In this document: positions 22,101-37,100 of the stretch, one piece after another
Layout of the letters: each line of letters opens with the position of its first letter
How positions within the stretch are numbered: the first letter of the stretch is position 1
Source of the DNA: Chrysopilus asiliformis
Lineage: Eukaryota; Arthropoda; Insecta; Diptera; Rhagionidae
NCBI GenBank assembly: GCA_964034945.1
Contig: OZ035960.1
Span: forward strand, 17,222,903-17,286,902
Reading direction: 5' to 3'
Length of the DNA: 64,000 nt
The notes under the pieces: generated by a model
Databases searched by the model: none
Told to the model about the DNA's origin: nothing
Seen by the model: only the letters and a program-made list of their open reading frames with translations
Made by a program: the position numbers and the translations under genes

Positions 22101-25100
22101 TCATTTTATGTTACACACGACTTCAATTTTTTGCATTGTCTTTAGAAAACCCATGCATAAAAGATTGAAGGGACATAAGCTTCCAACAATATTCCTATTT
22201 TTTTGATTTTTTCGGGTACCTCCCATAAATTTGTTTGAAAAAACACCATATTTTTTGAAATTTTCTCGAAAACTATGCCTTTTTGTAAAAAAAATGAATA
22301 TAGCAAAATTTAATAAAAAATTTCCCACATTTTTTACTTGAATGATTTTTTTGTATCTCGCGCTTTTGAGAAGCAATGCATATAACCAAATTCGAAAGAA
22401 AATAAAATTTCCTGCATTTTTGCCTTCCACGATTCTAACGTATCTTTAACGGTTCTCGAGATATTTGAAAAACATTTTTTTAATATATTTTTCCGAAACT
22501 AAACATTGCACGACTATTTCATACGCAGGGTAATTTTTGACATGCTGCTTCCAGGCCAATCAAAAACAGTGAGTTTTGATGAGAACATAAGAAAATTTTT
22601 GTCCTGCTGTTTTTAAAATTAATAGTTTTTAAAATATCATAAAATAGCATTTATTTATTTGTCCTTCATTTCATACGCGGCTAGTTGTTTTTCAAATGAG
22701 ATTTTCCTTTTCAAAATTGAGGCTCGTCATAGTAAGTCCGCTTTAGATTTTTAAAAAAAATTCTATCAGTGATTGGCATAACAGGGCAATGAAAATACCT
22801 ATATTGGGCTTTAAAATCAAATTATTCTTTGCCATGCTGGAATATGAAATGTCCGGCAATTTGTCCAGTGTTTGAAATAGACGCAAATATTGCAGAGGAC
22901 AAAACTAAAAGTTGATCACAACTGATATTTTATAAAGGAATGAGTCCGGAGGGAAAAAGGGGTTTTTGTCAGGAAACAATGTTTTTTTTTGCCATAAAGC
23001 ATCGTTTCCATTAATTTTTTCTGAAATAAAATTTTTTTTTTTTAAATTGTGATTTGCAAGCAATTTTAAATACTTGTATTTAAATTAGAAAAAAAAACTA
23101 AACGTTGAGGAAAATCAAAATCACTTTAAACGTGTTTTGATGTCGATTTTGTTTCATCTATTTCCAAGAAATATTGTTGTCAATTCGTATGTATTTTAAA
23201 ATAAATCAAATAGTTTTCCCCGAATTGTGCTTTTAGTCTATGTAGAGGTATTTCAGATTTGTTTCTAATGATAAAACGATATATCTGTGATTCACTAGAG
23301 CATAAAATTTGATATCAAGTGTACCCCAGCTTCCCGGGGGGGAGTTATTGAATACCTACTTATGTGATTTTACCGATTTGCTATTAAGGTATTTACACAA
23401 CATAAAATACTTAGTGGATAGATATCAATATATTACGCAAAATCTAAATAGACATACATATATTCGAATAAAAGGAAAAAGGGATACGATCCTAAGTACA
23501 TTAAATGTTTGATGTCTGTTATTGAGTTTTCTTTAAGAGGATTGCTATTCCATAGGCCAAAGAGGCTTACATATATTGAAAAGGGACAAAACAATCCACA
23601 AAATTTTTATTGTTAGTCTACGTTTGGCACGTGTGATAACTTCAACATACTTACATATACATATTTTGTTGATTTTATAGAGCCAAATACAACAATTGTT
23701 GGTGGACCTGATCTATACATCAATACCGGTTCAACAGTTAATCTAACATGCATTATACAACAGTCACCGGAGCCGCCACAATCAATTCAATGGACACATA
23801 ATAATGAGGTAATTATTAGCACTATGCTATCGATATGTATTTGTTTTTTCCCAACTTGATAATGCAACTAAATCAGGTGACTTGTTCACCTTTGTATACT
23901 TGTAGACGGTCATATATTTGTATGGATGTATTATACTTCGGTTCACAAATTGATTAATAATTTAATGTAATTGCTGTTATAGAGAGACAGTTCGAAATAC
24001 TTCCCTTTTGTCTGTCTGTGTCTGTATGTATATATATACAATATAATAAAAGGTATATGGGATCCAAAAGGACAATAAATGTTTATTGATCCTTGAGGTG
24101 ACTTTTTACCTAATGTATTGAAAGATTATTTTCAATAATGGACATTAGCTTAATGTAAAATCCTTCAACAAATAATCAGCCAATTCAACCATAACTTTTC
24201 CGGAAATTCAGAGATCAAAGAATTTCAACAACTTTTTTTTCGATTAGGCTATACTCGTACACTGAAGATTCTCTTTTAATATTTTATCTATTAATCAAAT
24301 GAATCGTATCGAGTAAAATTTTATTGTCAATTTATTAAGTTTATGGAAGGGAAAAGTTTTACTTCCGCAATGACTAAAAAAAGTATTTTGAGGAGAGAAA
24401 AACAGAAAATTGGAAAATAAATCAATATTCATTTAAAATAGAATAAAAAAAGATTTATCAACAACAACGGATGAAATAACTCGAAAGACAATTTCAAAGC
24501 AAATGATAAATGACAAATTTCTAAACTTTTTTTTTGTCAGAATCGAAGAATTTCTGTTTGCCAAAAATGTCCATCAAAGCAAAAGAAGTGGAAACGAAAG
24601 AAATGGTGCTTTTCTGCAAGTAGGAAAAAGTTGTTGGCTTAACATAGTTTTCACTATATTTTCTTTATCTTGTGTGTCGGTTGGCGATTTAAGGATTTTT
24701 ATGTAGGCTGTAAAAAATTGGAAAATCTTTTACTATCAAAAGTTGAAAGTTAAAATAAATTTCCTGATTTTATGTAACTGTTTCCATAAATTTCTTACAA
24801 GTAGGGTTTGTTTGTAATAAGAGCTTGCTTGCCTACGGTCAAGGATATTGATGAGGTAAGGAGAATTTTTGGGTTAATGTTAATATTTTGAAAAAAAAGT
24901 GTTTCAAAGACGCAAAATAAATTATATTTTGTTAACCCTGAGCATTTTGTGAAAAACGTTAAAAGACGTTGTTTTTACGTCAAAAATCGATATACAAAAA
25001 GATTTTTTTTTCTATTTAGTTTGTTGGCACTTCAAATGTAAGCTTCTGCGTGCGGCGGATTTTTTTTTTAAATTTTCGTCTTTAACAGATTTCGGTTCCG

Positions 25101-28100
25101 GTTGTTTAAGCAATAAATTTTGCTTCGTTTTTACATAAAAAATAATTTAAAATGATACTTATTGTATTTAACCAGCTGACGAATCAAAACTATTTTAAAA
25201 AATCTTTATAGAAAAAAAAATCAGACTTGATCATGAATCTGGTGTTAGTATTTCAAAATTTGAAACAGATGGTCCTGCAAGGATAATACCTTTTCTCAAA
25301 AGTTGTTAAGAAGGTAATTCTTGGTATTGCTTTCGGTTTTTAAAAAGTGTATAATTTTTTTTAACCTGGTAACAATATGTCGAAATTCTTATAAATAGAT
25401 TAAATAAAATGTGCATTAAAATATATTTTTACGCGTCATCTACGCAAACTGTAATGGGTTGTTCATAAAATACATGAAAATTTCAGGGGTCTATGATAGT
25501 GTGGCGGCGGTACTAAATTCCATACAATATATTGTGAGAAAGCGTGACGAAGGTGGGGGAGGGAGTTAGAAAGGCCGAAAATTAGAGTGATATATTTTAT
25601 AGATAGATAGTCCTTCAGATAGTTCTTAAGTCGTCTGAAAGCTTACATAGTTGTGATATTTTGTACAATTTTTTTTGTGTTTTTTTAATAATAAAAAAAT
25701 TGTTGATGATTTGTTATACTTTGAGAACTTAAAATTAATAGTTTAAACAAACATATATTCAAATTAATCGCCTTACGAAATCGAAAAATTTTATTAATAG
25801 GATTAAACATATGCTCGCATATTTTCATATGTACTTTAATTCAATTGAATTGAATTTTTATTACAAATTCACCAAAATAAATATATTACTTTGGAATGTG
25901 ATGCCGCTTTTTAATGTTTTTTTTATTATTAAAAATATTGAAATATTATTTAGCTTCAATGTTTTGCAAAAAGCATGGGTTTTGTTGAAGTTGAAATATA
26001 AACACGCAATGAAAATAAATATATACGGCGAATCTCATTTTACATCGGTAACGCCAGAAGCAAACCCAATTAAGCTTTACTACAGTAATAATTTAAATTG
26101 GAATTTCGTGTCGAATTTAAAAAAAAATCATGCAAAATAATCATACTAATATATAAAAATGAGTTGGTGTCTGTCTGTATGTCTGTTCCTCTTTCACTCA
26201 AAAACGGCTGAACCGATTGACTTGGAATTTGGCATGAGTGTCTGTTCCATCATACATTCCATCATTCCATACATCACACTAATATATAAAAATGAGTTGG
26301 TGTCTGTCTGTATGTCTGTTCCTCTTTCACTCAAAAACGGCTGAACCGATTGACTTGAAATTTGGCATGAGTGTCTGTGGTAGTTCTGGTTCCAACATAG
26401 GCATACGGAAAAGTAACGCGAGGGGTGGGGGGAGTAAGGGGAGGGGGTAAAGTGATTTCGAAACTTAGTTTTTGCGCTATGTTACTCTTTAGCGGGGAAA
26501 CTATTGAACCGATTGGCCTGAAATTTGGCACAGATGTTCGTCGGGGGTCCAGCCCCAACATAGACCCATTAAAAAGTAGCCCGAGAGGTGGGGGGAGTAA
26601 GGGGAGGGGGTAAAGTGATCTCGAAACTTAGGTCTTCCTCTATGTTACCCTTTCGCGGGGAAACTACCGAGCCGATTGGTCTGAAGTTTAGCTCCAACAT
26701 AGACCATAAAAAAAATTTTTTTTTTTTAAAAACTTAACCCGGCAACGACGGGTATGCAAGCTCGTATTTAATAAAACTCCGAGTAGCAATATAGTAACAA
26801 ACTGGTAAACTTTTTGTTATGATCCTGATTGAAATTTAAAGTTATTTTTAAAAAAAATAGTTTTCCGAAAGTAGTTTTTTAATACATTAAAGTTTAGACC
26901 ACGAATTTTGATTCCTAACTATTTGGGAAACTGATCATAAAAACGTTCAGTAAAGTACTATTTCTTATTTCTCAAGAAAATGAGCCAAGAACTTGCATTC
27001 TTGCTTCTTTAGCATTATAAATTACAGATTTTCTTGTGCTCAGAAAATTATCATCACGGTCACAGCTTTACTGTATAAAAAAAATCAATATCCAATTACA
27101 GCAATAAATCAAATGAAAAACTCTTTTTCACTTGAATGAATCTCTATTTCAGTCAACTGTTAATATTTTTCCAGACTAAACTTATTTATCAGGTTAAACT
27201 ATCAAAAAAATAATTTTTCGCACAATATATTTCGTTAGTGAAACTTTCAACAACTTTAAAAAGTTACCTTAAATGAAACTTTAGAAAGTATTCAAGGGTT
27301 GGAAGCTCACTTGAACTCAGAGTTAGCTAATTTATGTGGTGTCAAAATATTTACTTATCTTTCTTTTTTTTACAGATTTTATGATATTTACTTGCTTTGT
27401 AGCCAATCAAATCAAAATTCAAAGCTTTTTAAACGAATCGAGCGCCAACTTGCCGTTAAGGTTCTATAAGGAAAACGTTTGTTTTTTGTTAAAAGTTGTT
27501 AATAAATGACTTCTGGATTATGTTCCGTATTTATAAAAAGGATTCAAAATACTTTAATCCTGATATGATGGGTCCATATCTCTTTTAAAAATTTCGCGAT
27601 CAATTCATTTTTCATATAGAAAAATTAAAAATTTCCTCACACTGCGCCTTCCATACTTATAAAAGTAGATCAACACAAAATTTTCCTCTGCAATATTTAC
27701 TTTCGGGAAAAATATGTAAAAAACAATATCTCGAGAACTGTTAAAGGAAAAAATGAGGAAATATATTTCCTATAAAATTGATTACATGCATTTTTTCGGA
27801 AAAGTGCATAGTTTTCGTGAGATTTTCAAAAAAAACTTAACTTTTTTGAAATCTGTTGGAGAACTGTTAGAGATATGTAAAAATCTTTAAGTCAAGAAAT
27901 GTAGAAAATGTTATATCCTTTAAGTTTAGTTATATTCATTTTTTCCCAAAAGCGCATAGTTTTCAAGAAATTTTAAGGAAATGGTACTTTTCAAAAAAAA
28001 AACGGCAAAAATTGCCAATCTGGCAATTATGGAAATTATTGAAAACGTGGCAATTATTGAAAACGTATGGTGTATCAAAATTTAAACAGTTGTTCCAAAA

Positions 28101-31100
28101 TTCCACTTTGAAGTCAAACTTTCCAATAAGATTTTTTAAAATTGATTCCAATCGGATTCTGTTGTATGGGAGTTTTATGTAGAATAATATCCTAAATAAT
28201 TTTTATTCTTTGACTTTTTTGATAGGATGCACCGTTTTTGAGATATTCGTAAAAAAGTTTTTTTTTTTCAAAAACGGTGGGTCCATTTTTGCCCATTAAC
28301 GAACTTAGCCTCGCATTTTACTAAAAACGAATCTGCGTAAAAGTTCAAGTCTCTAGCTCAATCCGTGCGCCCGCAATCTGCGCCACAGGCGGACGGACAG
28401 AGAGACAGACAGACAGACAGACGGACGGACAGACGGACAGACGGACAGACGGACAGACGGACAGACGGACAGACGGACAGACGGACGGACGAACGGATAT
28501 GCAAAATTCAATTTTTTTATCATTCTATACACACTGGAGTAATTGATTTTTGTGTGTGATAACGGGATCTTGGCGTTACAAACGGCAAGGCAAATTTAAT
28601 ATACCCTTTCGTTTCACCTTACGGGTATAAAAATGTTTGGGAGCTACCATTACTTTTCCACCGTTACTACGATAGAAAACTACGATTTTTGTAATACTTA
28701 TTCACAGAAAATTTCAAGTCGCTAGGTCAACACGTTCTCGACTTATTTAAGATACGTAAAACGGACAGAACGACAGACCGATAGACCGATGGATAGATGC
28801 ACGGACATCCTAATAATTTTGCCTGAAATGAATTTCGTACTGATCAGAAAGTTTCTCTCTGCCCCCGTTCTCGAGTCGGTCTCCATCATGAATACAATAC
28901 TTTCCCTCTATAGAAGAGGAAAGTAAAAATACTTCATGGTTGTGTTTCTTCTTCTGATTGCAAAAGTGTTAGCCATAAGACATATTTTTTTGGTAAATCC
29001 GGGACAGGATGATCGGGATGGAAGGGGGATGAATGGTTAAAAGGGAACATCAACGAAACAATAAATTTCATATAAAAAATGAAACTTAATGTGGACGAAA
29101 ATTAAAGAACAATAATTAGAGCATGTGAAACTTTTTAAACAGAATGTGGCGCAATCATTCACTATAAGAGCTGCGTAGTCCAATGCGAAAATTAGATTAA
29201 TTTTTCGCGTTTCATGAATAATCGCAACGGAATTTGTAGAAATATCAATAAGGAGAAATGTTCTGCAGGTTATACCTTTCGAGATAAATACATGTGCTTT
29301 CTGTGGAAAATCTTTGAAATTATGCGCCGCAGGCGAAAAAAAAGGTTTACAGCCACCTCCAGCCAAAGTAGAGTATGTTTTACATATTTAGTGATTGATT
29401 TTGTTCTATTTATTAAACACGAAAGTGAAAAATCCGCCACAAAAGTTTAGTTTTCGGTACGCCGGGACAACATGCCTGAATCCGGGACTATCTTTGCCAT
29501 TCCGAAATGTATCGCGAACAACCTCGTGACACCCGCCACTCATATGATAATATTTTTAGCCCCGAATAATTAACTATTAACTTTAGTTTATTTATTTATA
29601 TATTATATCTAACATATAATTGTGTGCATTTGAATTCCTGTCCAAGTTTGCAAAATTCTTCAGTAAAACATGAATTAAAATTCGCTATGCTTATATGGAT
29701 TTACGATGCCATAAAGTTTTATTTGTGAATTAGTCTAGGATAAGGTAATTCATGATAAAAACGATGATTTTCAAACATAAAATTTAATCATGCATAGAAC
29801 CTGACCATCATTACTATAATCCACAGTTGAACTGAATGATATATGCTAATGTTGGACTGTATTTTCTAAGCATAAGACAATAATAACTTCTTTACATCTT
29901 TGTTTACTTGAAGCTTCCTCGCACTGTAGATTCCCTTGGAAAACTTAATACACTTCTTCTCAAGTGACTTTGATAATAAAATTTAATATTATCTTTTGTT
30001 GTTGTTCTATTATTGTATTAAATTTCAAAATGGAATGTCCACTGATGGAACATGCCCATAAAACGCTTTATATTCGTCCTTATCATCAAAAGAGAATTTT
30101 TTTTTATAATGAAACAAAAAAAAAAACAAATAATTTTTGTACAAATTGTTTCAAAAGGGATTTCAGTTTGAAAACAAGGATTTCTTGAAGAGAATTTCAT
30201 TTAATGAGTTCGTAAAATTTTCAATTTCCATGTTTCGAAGATAAGTCTCTCATTCGGCCTTTGTTAAAAATTTTCTAAAGGGAAATTTTAAGGCGAATAC
30301 CTCATTATAATTTTTTTTAATCAAAATTTTCAAGCAGTCTAATTGCTATAAAAGACAAAAATACCAAATCAGTAAGTATTTGAAAAATAGTAATTAAATA
30401 TGGAAATTATAATAAAGTTTTTATATAACAACTTTTTTTTTGAATTTTTCGTATAGTAGAAAAATTTATATTATAAAGTGTTGACTTACTAAAGATTTTA
30501 ATGGGTAAATAGTGAGACGAGGCGATCGAAAAAGTCTAAAATTAGCATAAATACGGGTATATTATGGAAAGTCTCTTATATTTAAGAAAAGAAAATTTTA
30601 AATTTTATTCTAGAAATGTTTTTTTTTCAAAACACTTTCCCAATCACAAAAACAAAATCTCCTAATTCAATTAATTCATGATGTGTGTTTATGGTTTTAA
30701 AATAAAGTGATTTTTATCACGTGTCCTAGACGAAAAATTCCCATACATAGACATCTGTTCCTAAATGCTCGTTTAAACCAATCTAAACTCTATCAAATAG
30801 ACAATTTTCGTAAAACGGGAACCGAATTCAGTGTTTGAGTGTATTGAAGTACCTATTTTCCTAACCGTTTAAGCCCACTTTGGGCCCATATCGCATATTG
30901 AATTTCTTTCGTCTGGTACTGATGGAAAAAAAAGGAAAAACGCAAAAAAGGGGAAAAAAATTTACTTGAATGTTTGTTCACAACAACAACAAACCGAAAG
31001 GGAATCGTAAAGTTTATATCAAATCAACGAAAATTCTCGTATAAAATTTGCATTTTATTATCATTTTTTATGTCAGTGACAAAGAAAAATTTTCAAGTTC

Positions 31101-34100
31101 AAATTTAATATAGCCCGGGAATACAGAACCAGCCACATACGAAATGAAATGAAATCCCATTGTGGCCCAAAAAAAAGGGGGTGGCAAAATTTGTTTTTCA
31201 GAACCGTGAAATTTCATGTGCAAATTGTGTAATATGTGTGTTGTATACTTTTTCGAATGCGTTGAAAATACCACAGAAATACTGGCCTATGATGCAATCA
31301 AATGTGCCTCCCCCTCAGGATGCTGGTGTTTCGTAAAATGAATATTCATGCAGAAAATTTTGCACAAATGCAATTTTCGTGAATAAAATTCCGACTTTTA
31401 TGTTGTATTTTATATCGATCGACAATATTCCGCTTAGAAAATTATTCAAATATAGGACTTTGCATCATGAGAATATTTACATAATAACGAATTACACTTT
31501 ATCCATATAATCAATATCGTACAAATACAAAAATTGCCAATAACTGATTTGTAATCAGGCGAGTAACTAAATAACGCAAATACTAATGCATTTTTCCAGT
31601 ATCGATAATTAAATTCTCCTCTTCAGTTGGATTATTTAAATTAATTATTTATGGTAATATTAACTGACCTAATATACCAAAATTACAATTTGAAATTATT
31701 CCTGACAATTTAATCAAAGCAATTTATTACGTATTTTCTAAATTTCGTTACAAGAATTAAGAAAAGAAAGGATTTTTATGCTCTGAAAATAATTAAATGC
31801 TTAATTATCGTGATATTATTCTAGCTTAAGCAATACTTGTAAAAATAAGTTAATAAAGAGAAAAGGAGGTGGTGTTTGCCCGAAATTTCCGTTACGGATG
31901 GTTTAAGTTTGACAATTCATTTGAAGAAAATTATTCTGTAGCGGAAAACTGCAAAAAACGTTTAAATCCCAATTGACCAATGTTGGAATTTTTGTACCGT
32001 GTCCAAATGTACCACGCAATTTTCCTTTATAAAGTTTAAGATTATTTGTGGGAACATCTGGAATTATGGACCTTATGGTACAAAAAGGACCATTTTCACA
32101 GGAAAAAATGTTAGATTTCCAGTCAAATTCCATAATTTGTACCTTCGGTACTTGGTACAAGATGATTAGAAATCCAATTGGTTTTCCAACCAATTTGGTC
32201 AATTGGGATCAGGGGTCATCAAAGTAACTGTCGCTCCCTTTACAATCAAAATTTATAACCACTACAAATTAAAATACAGTTCAATGAAACACTACCTTCC
32301 ACGGCAATGGCTTCATACGAACTGATTTAAAATGAAATGCGTCATGCTAATAATGCACCAATTCCAACTCAAAGCACGATTCGTTTTATTCCTGCGATCC
32401 GAAGCCGCAACACACAAGCATTACAGCACACAATAAAAGGTCGATTATAGTGGCTACGCTGTTAAAGCCAATCTATGTGATGAGCCAGCCGAGCCACTAG
32501 CTGATGATGCCTGGTTTAAATTATTACACAAAATTCTAAAATTTATTCTTGTAAGAAAATTTTCATAGAAAATCACATTGCGCCATTTTAAAGACATCTA
32601 AAAACATAACAAAAGCTATAATTGCCAATCTGGCAATTATTGAAAACCCGTATGGTGATTTAATTGAACGGCGTATCAAAATTTCATTTGAATTCAAATT
32701 TTCCAATAAGATTTTTTTAAAACTTGTTCCAATCGGATTTTGATGTATGACTTTTGTTCTTGCACTTTTTTGATAGGATGCACCGTTTTTGAGATATTCG
32801 CGAAAAACATTTTCGTTCCTATGGGGGGTACCCCCCCCTAATGGTCCATTTGTGCCCATTAACGAACTTAGCCTTGCATTTTACGAAAAACGGATCTGCG
32901 CAAAATTTCAAGTCTCTAGCTCAATCCATGCGCCCGCCATCCGCGCCACAGACGGACAGACGGACGGACAGACGGACAGACGGACGGATATGCAAAATTC
33001 GATTTTTTTTATCATTCTAAACACACTGGTGTAATTCATTTTTATGTGTGATGACGGGATCTTGGCGTTACAAACGGTAAGGCAAAGTTAATATACCCTT
33101 TGGTTTCACCATCGGTTTTCCGAGAGGTAAAATTTGCACAATCAATCAAACAAAATTAGGGGCTCTTTATAAATACGTCACTCAAATTTTAGGCACACCA
33201 CCGCCCGTCCACAAGGACGAGGAGCCCCCCAAAATCCTCCGCCGAAAAAGCCGGACGTATTTGCTGTTACACTATACTGTTAACAAAAATTCTATCTTCT
33301 TATTATCCCTTCATATGACATTTTTGAATCGCTGAAGGGATTTTGATGCAGTTTTCGTTATTAGACAGGCCATCCTCTACGAAAATCTGTACCTCATTTT
33401 CCGTGTAAATTTTCCATCTGCTCTATTCAGCAGATCAGACGAGATTTTCCAAGGGCGTATCACTGTGGTTATTCCGCTATACTCTTTAAAAATTGTAGAA
33501 CAAGGATTTGTTTTATTTTCATTTAAAATATCTTCGTCGTGTTTTGTTTTCCTTTTTTTTAAATTTTGATTCATTAGATTCAAATTATATATGCGGTACA
33601 TCCGTTTCTATACTACCTCGTCTACTTATAATATTATCATACGTAATAAGACTGAGGCTTATAAGAAATAGACAAAAGAAATGTCGACAAGAGATGTGAT
33701 GGAAATATGAGACGTCGACTTGAATAAATTTAGGAAAAAAGAATATGCCAGTCCTTCATCTAAGGATACCAGAAATATGAATGTCGGTTCGGCGAACATT
33801 TTTTTTTCGAATTTTGAATTTTTATATTTTTCGTTGTTTTATTTAACATTTAATAATGAAATTGCGAAGAAAAACACAAACACGCACACGAAGATGGAAG
33901 AGACGAGAAATGTTCATTTTGCATGAAAATACAATTTACCTGAAAAATGTTGGTACCTGGTAATATATACAAAATAAGTTAATTTGTTAAGGAGCTGCTT
34001 AAGATAGCTGTAGGCATCGTAATTAACTTTTGTTCCAACCTTGTAAATTTGTTTCATGTTTCCTTTAATGTTATAGGATAGTTCCCCAAAGGCATATTGT

Positions 34101-37100
34101 GTTTTATATTTTTTTTTCACTGTTTGTTCACTGCGAACTTATAGCAGAGGATTTTTAGTGGATGGATTTGGCAGTGGCAAAATTGTATGGCAGCGACTGA
34201 CAGAATTTTCCTTAACGTGTTGAAATTCATGACGGTGAGTTTTCGGTGAATGTAATTTGGAGTGGTATGAGGTGACATGAGCGGGAATGAGCGATGATAA
34301 GTCCGAGGACAAAAACTAAATGACCAAGAGGTAGAAGTCCCAAAAATGTTGAAGAAAAAACACCGACTGAAAATGAGGACGTTTTTACCTATTATTCGTG
34401 ATGGGAGTGGAATACAAAATTGCTCCAAGGATCCGTCTCTGTTTGATGTAACGATATATAACTATCATCGGGATATGTAAGTGATATAACCTCCACCGTA
34501 ATACCTGGCCATGCATATATCCATCCGCGGCCAGAACAAGGCTATATTTATAAGAGTTCTATAGTGAAATGAAAACTATATATAATATTACGTAATCATT
34601 TCAAGTGAAAATCTAGGGGAAAGATACGCGACAATAATATTCGCGTCATACACGTGGCTGAATGGAATTTTATTTGATGAACGAATGCTTCCAGGGGTTG
34701 AAACACACAAAGAAAATAAGCAGCCATTGTTATAATGGAGCACATATGGAATTTGGAGGTAAAGGAAGGTCGAGCGATTTCATTTCTTCGAAAACTGTCA
34801 CTTTGAATCTGTTTATATATCAATAATTTTAGAACAGCTTATTAATAGCACATAAATGTAATATTTATTACCTTGAATGTCTATTTATATTCGGATCGTA
34901 ATAGATTCCGGTTCAGTATAAAGTATAAAAACATGCCGTATTTTGGTAGTTTTAATTGGATCTAAAAAATGTGTAAAAAGCTAAAATCGTTAATTAGAGA
35001 AAATTCCAGTTCACTAACTTTAAATTCGTATCCGAAAAACTGGTTATTTCGAACGTCGAAACCGAAACTCTAATTTTTGACCGACGCAGGCCTTTTTGGC
35101 GGGTTCTGAAATATTAAAATGCTATCTTAAAGTAGAGATACACGACGAGAGACTTTAGTCTCTGGTCTCCAGGGTACAAAAGGCAAAATTCTCCAAAGTG
35201 TATACACGTTCGCAGTCATTTAAGTCTGGAGATCAAAAAATAGATCTCCGGAGACGTTTACTAAAAAGTCTCTAAAAGCAAAGTCTCTGGAGTGCATACA
35301 CGACGCAGGTATCTCGTCTCCAAGCATAACAACAATATCACTAATCTAAAATATAAAATAAGTAAAAACACTTTTTTTCTTTATAAAAACTGACCTTTAA
35401 TCTCAAAACAACGAAACAAATTCTCGTTCCCACAAAACAATTTCCTGAAATGTCAAAAGTCGTCTCCGGAGACCAAGAAATAGATATCAAAACGTTTTGA
35501 AGACCGGAGACGCATTAAAGAGACTCTCTCATTAGTAGCTACACGGCAAGAAACTTTAGTCTCCCAAGAGACCCTAGAGACTTGATACTTGGAGACAAAT
35601 CTGCGGTCTCCGAAGTGTATACACAGCTCTCTTTGTATGCAGAGGCGAAATTTTTGGTCTAAGAGACCAAAGTCTCTCGTCGTGTATCTCTACCTTTAAA
35701 AACACTTTTAAGATACCGAAAAATTGAAAATCTCTTCGGAGGCGCCCGAAACCTCGAGGACAATTGGGATCATGAAGTTTTACACGCGCTATTTACGGTA
35801 CCTATCGTTTATTTACTTTGTTTACGTTTATTACCTGTATTAGCTGTGCTCTCGACCGTGACTCTTCTATACACTTTCCAGGATTAAGAAAACTGAAAAA
35901 TTGAGTGGTGATGTTTTCACTCGAGTGGTTCAATTTTATGTGCTTCATGAATGCACTTTTCTAATATTTTGTGTAAAGGCCGGAATACCACTGGCCCGAC
36001 ACAACATTTACGGCGACAATTCAGATTTTAAACTCATAGCACCCTATGCTTCTGTATACAATCAATTCGTCCAACTTTGTCGTCGTAAAAAGTTGAATCC
36101 AATTTAACTTTCGTCGGCTAGCTCGCCGACAAAATTTCATGGTTGATCGTAAACTGACGAGGGTTGCGTAAAAAATGCTGCATACAAATTTTCAGAGTTC
36201 ATTTACGAGGTGGTTAACTTACGCGCTTTATTCTGTTTACAAGGCATTTCCAAGTTTTCATTAATACCCCTAATATATGCTGAAATGTTGTCTGCCTTGA
36301 TGTTAGTTCACTGTCGAAAGAAACTATTCAAACTGGACTATACTAAAAAAAACTTTTGGCCGTTTAGAAATCTTTTTGCCGTTTAATACTACTTGGTAAT
36401 TTATGTAATTAAATAATTGCACATGAGAATTTTTTTTAGACTGTTTAAGTAGAAAATAGTTACAAAACTAAACTTTTTTAATGTTATCTTCTCATAAATT
36501 TTTTATACCTTTTGTACTGAAAATATACGAAAATTATCACGAAATTGCTGAAAGCTGTTTCTTTCTAGTAAATTGGATAATTTATACGAGATAAATTCTT
36601 ATTTGTGGTATGTTATCAAAATTATAAACGTTTACACATTATTCGGATGAAATGGCTGTCTACTGCATCTGAAGAATGCACTCAAAGGCCCTTTTTTTAG
36701 AAAGTTCACAATGAAAATATGATGTTAGTAAAATAACGACCAATTTTCCGGAGAGTAAATAATTGGGTGTAACCGTTTCTCGTTTCCCATTATTCATGGG
36801 GGCCATTCCCATTGTTTCCAAAGTTCATAGAAATCGTTAGTTTCAACGACTAATAGAAGAATAGTATTTTATTTCACCCGATTGTACCTTATGTGCATAT
36901 GAAATAGGAGACGACTTCATAACTATGAAAGTTACACAAAACCATGGTATGGCATTAGAATTTGAATTGAGTTGAGGTGCGGGAATAAACGCGATTTTCT
37001 ATTATATGAGAGTATATGGAATTCCCTATATTAGTAGGAATTTTAGAAAAGCTGATGGCGCCAGATTGCCGAGTCCCAGAGCAAACATTTTTCTTTTCGG

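Noticed and set aside
23309..23512. Open frame shortly before dpr exon 5
   Set aside because: Not continuous with the Ig reading; the exon 5 acceptor at 23680 gives a perfect in-frame join without it.
28383..28500. CRISPR-like array (regular GACGGACA units)
   Set aside because: Contiguous short units without unique spacers, inside a transposon-like repeat in an animal genome.
33377..34428. Cluster of 60-100-codon frames on both strands in dpr intron 5
   Set aside because: No shared frame, no splice-compatible boundaries and no recognisable homology.
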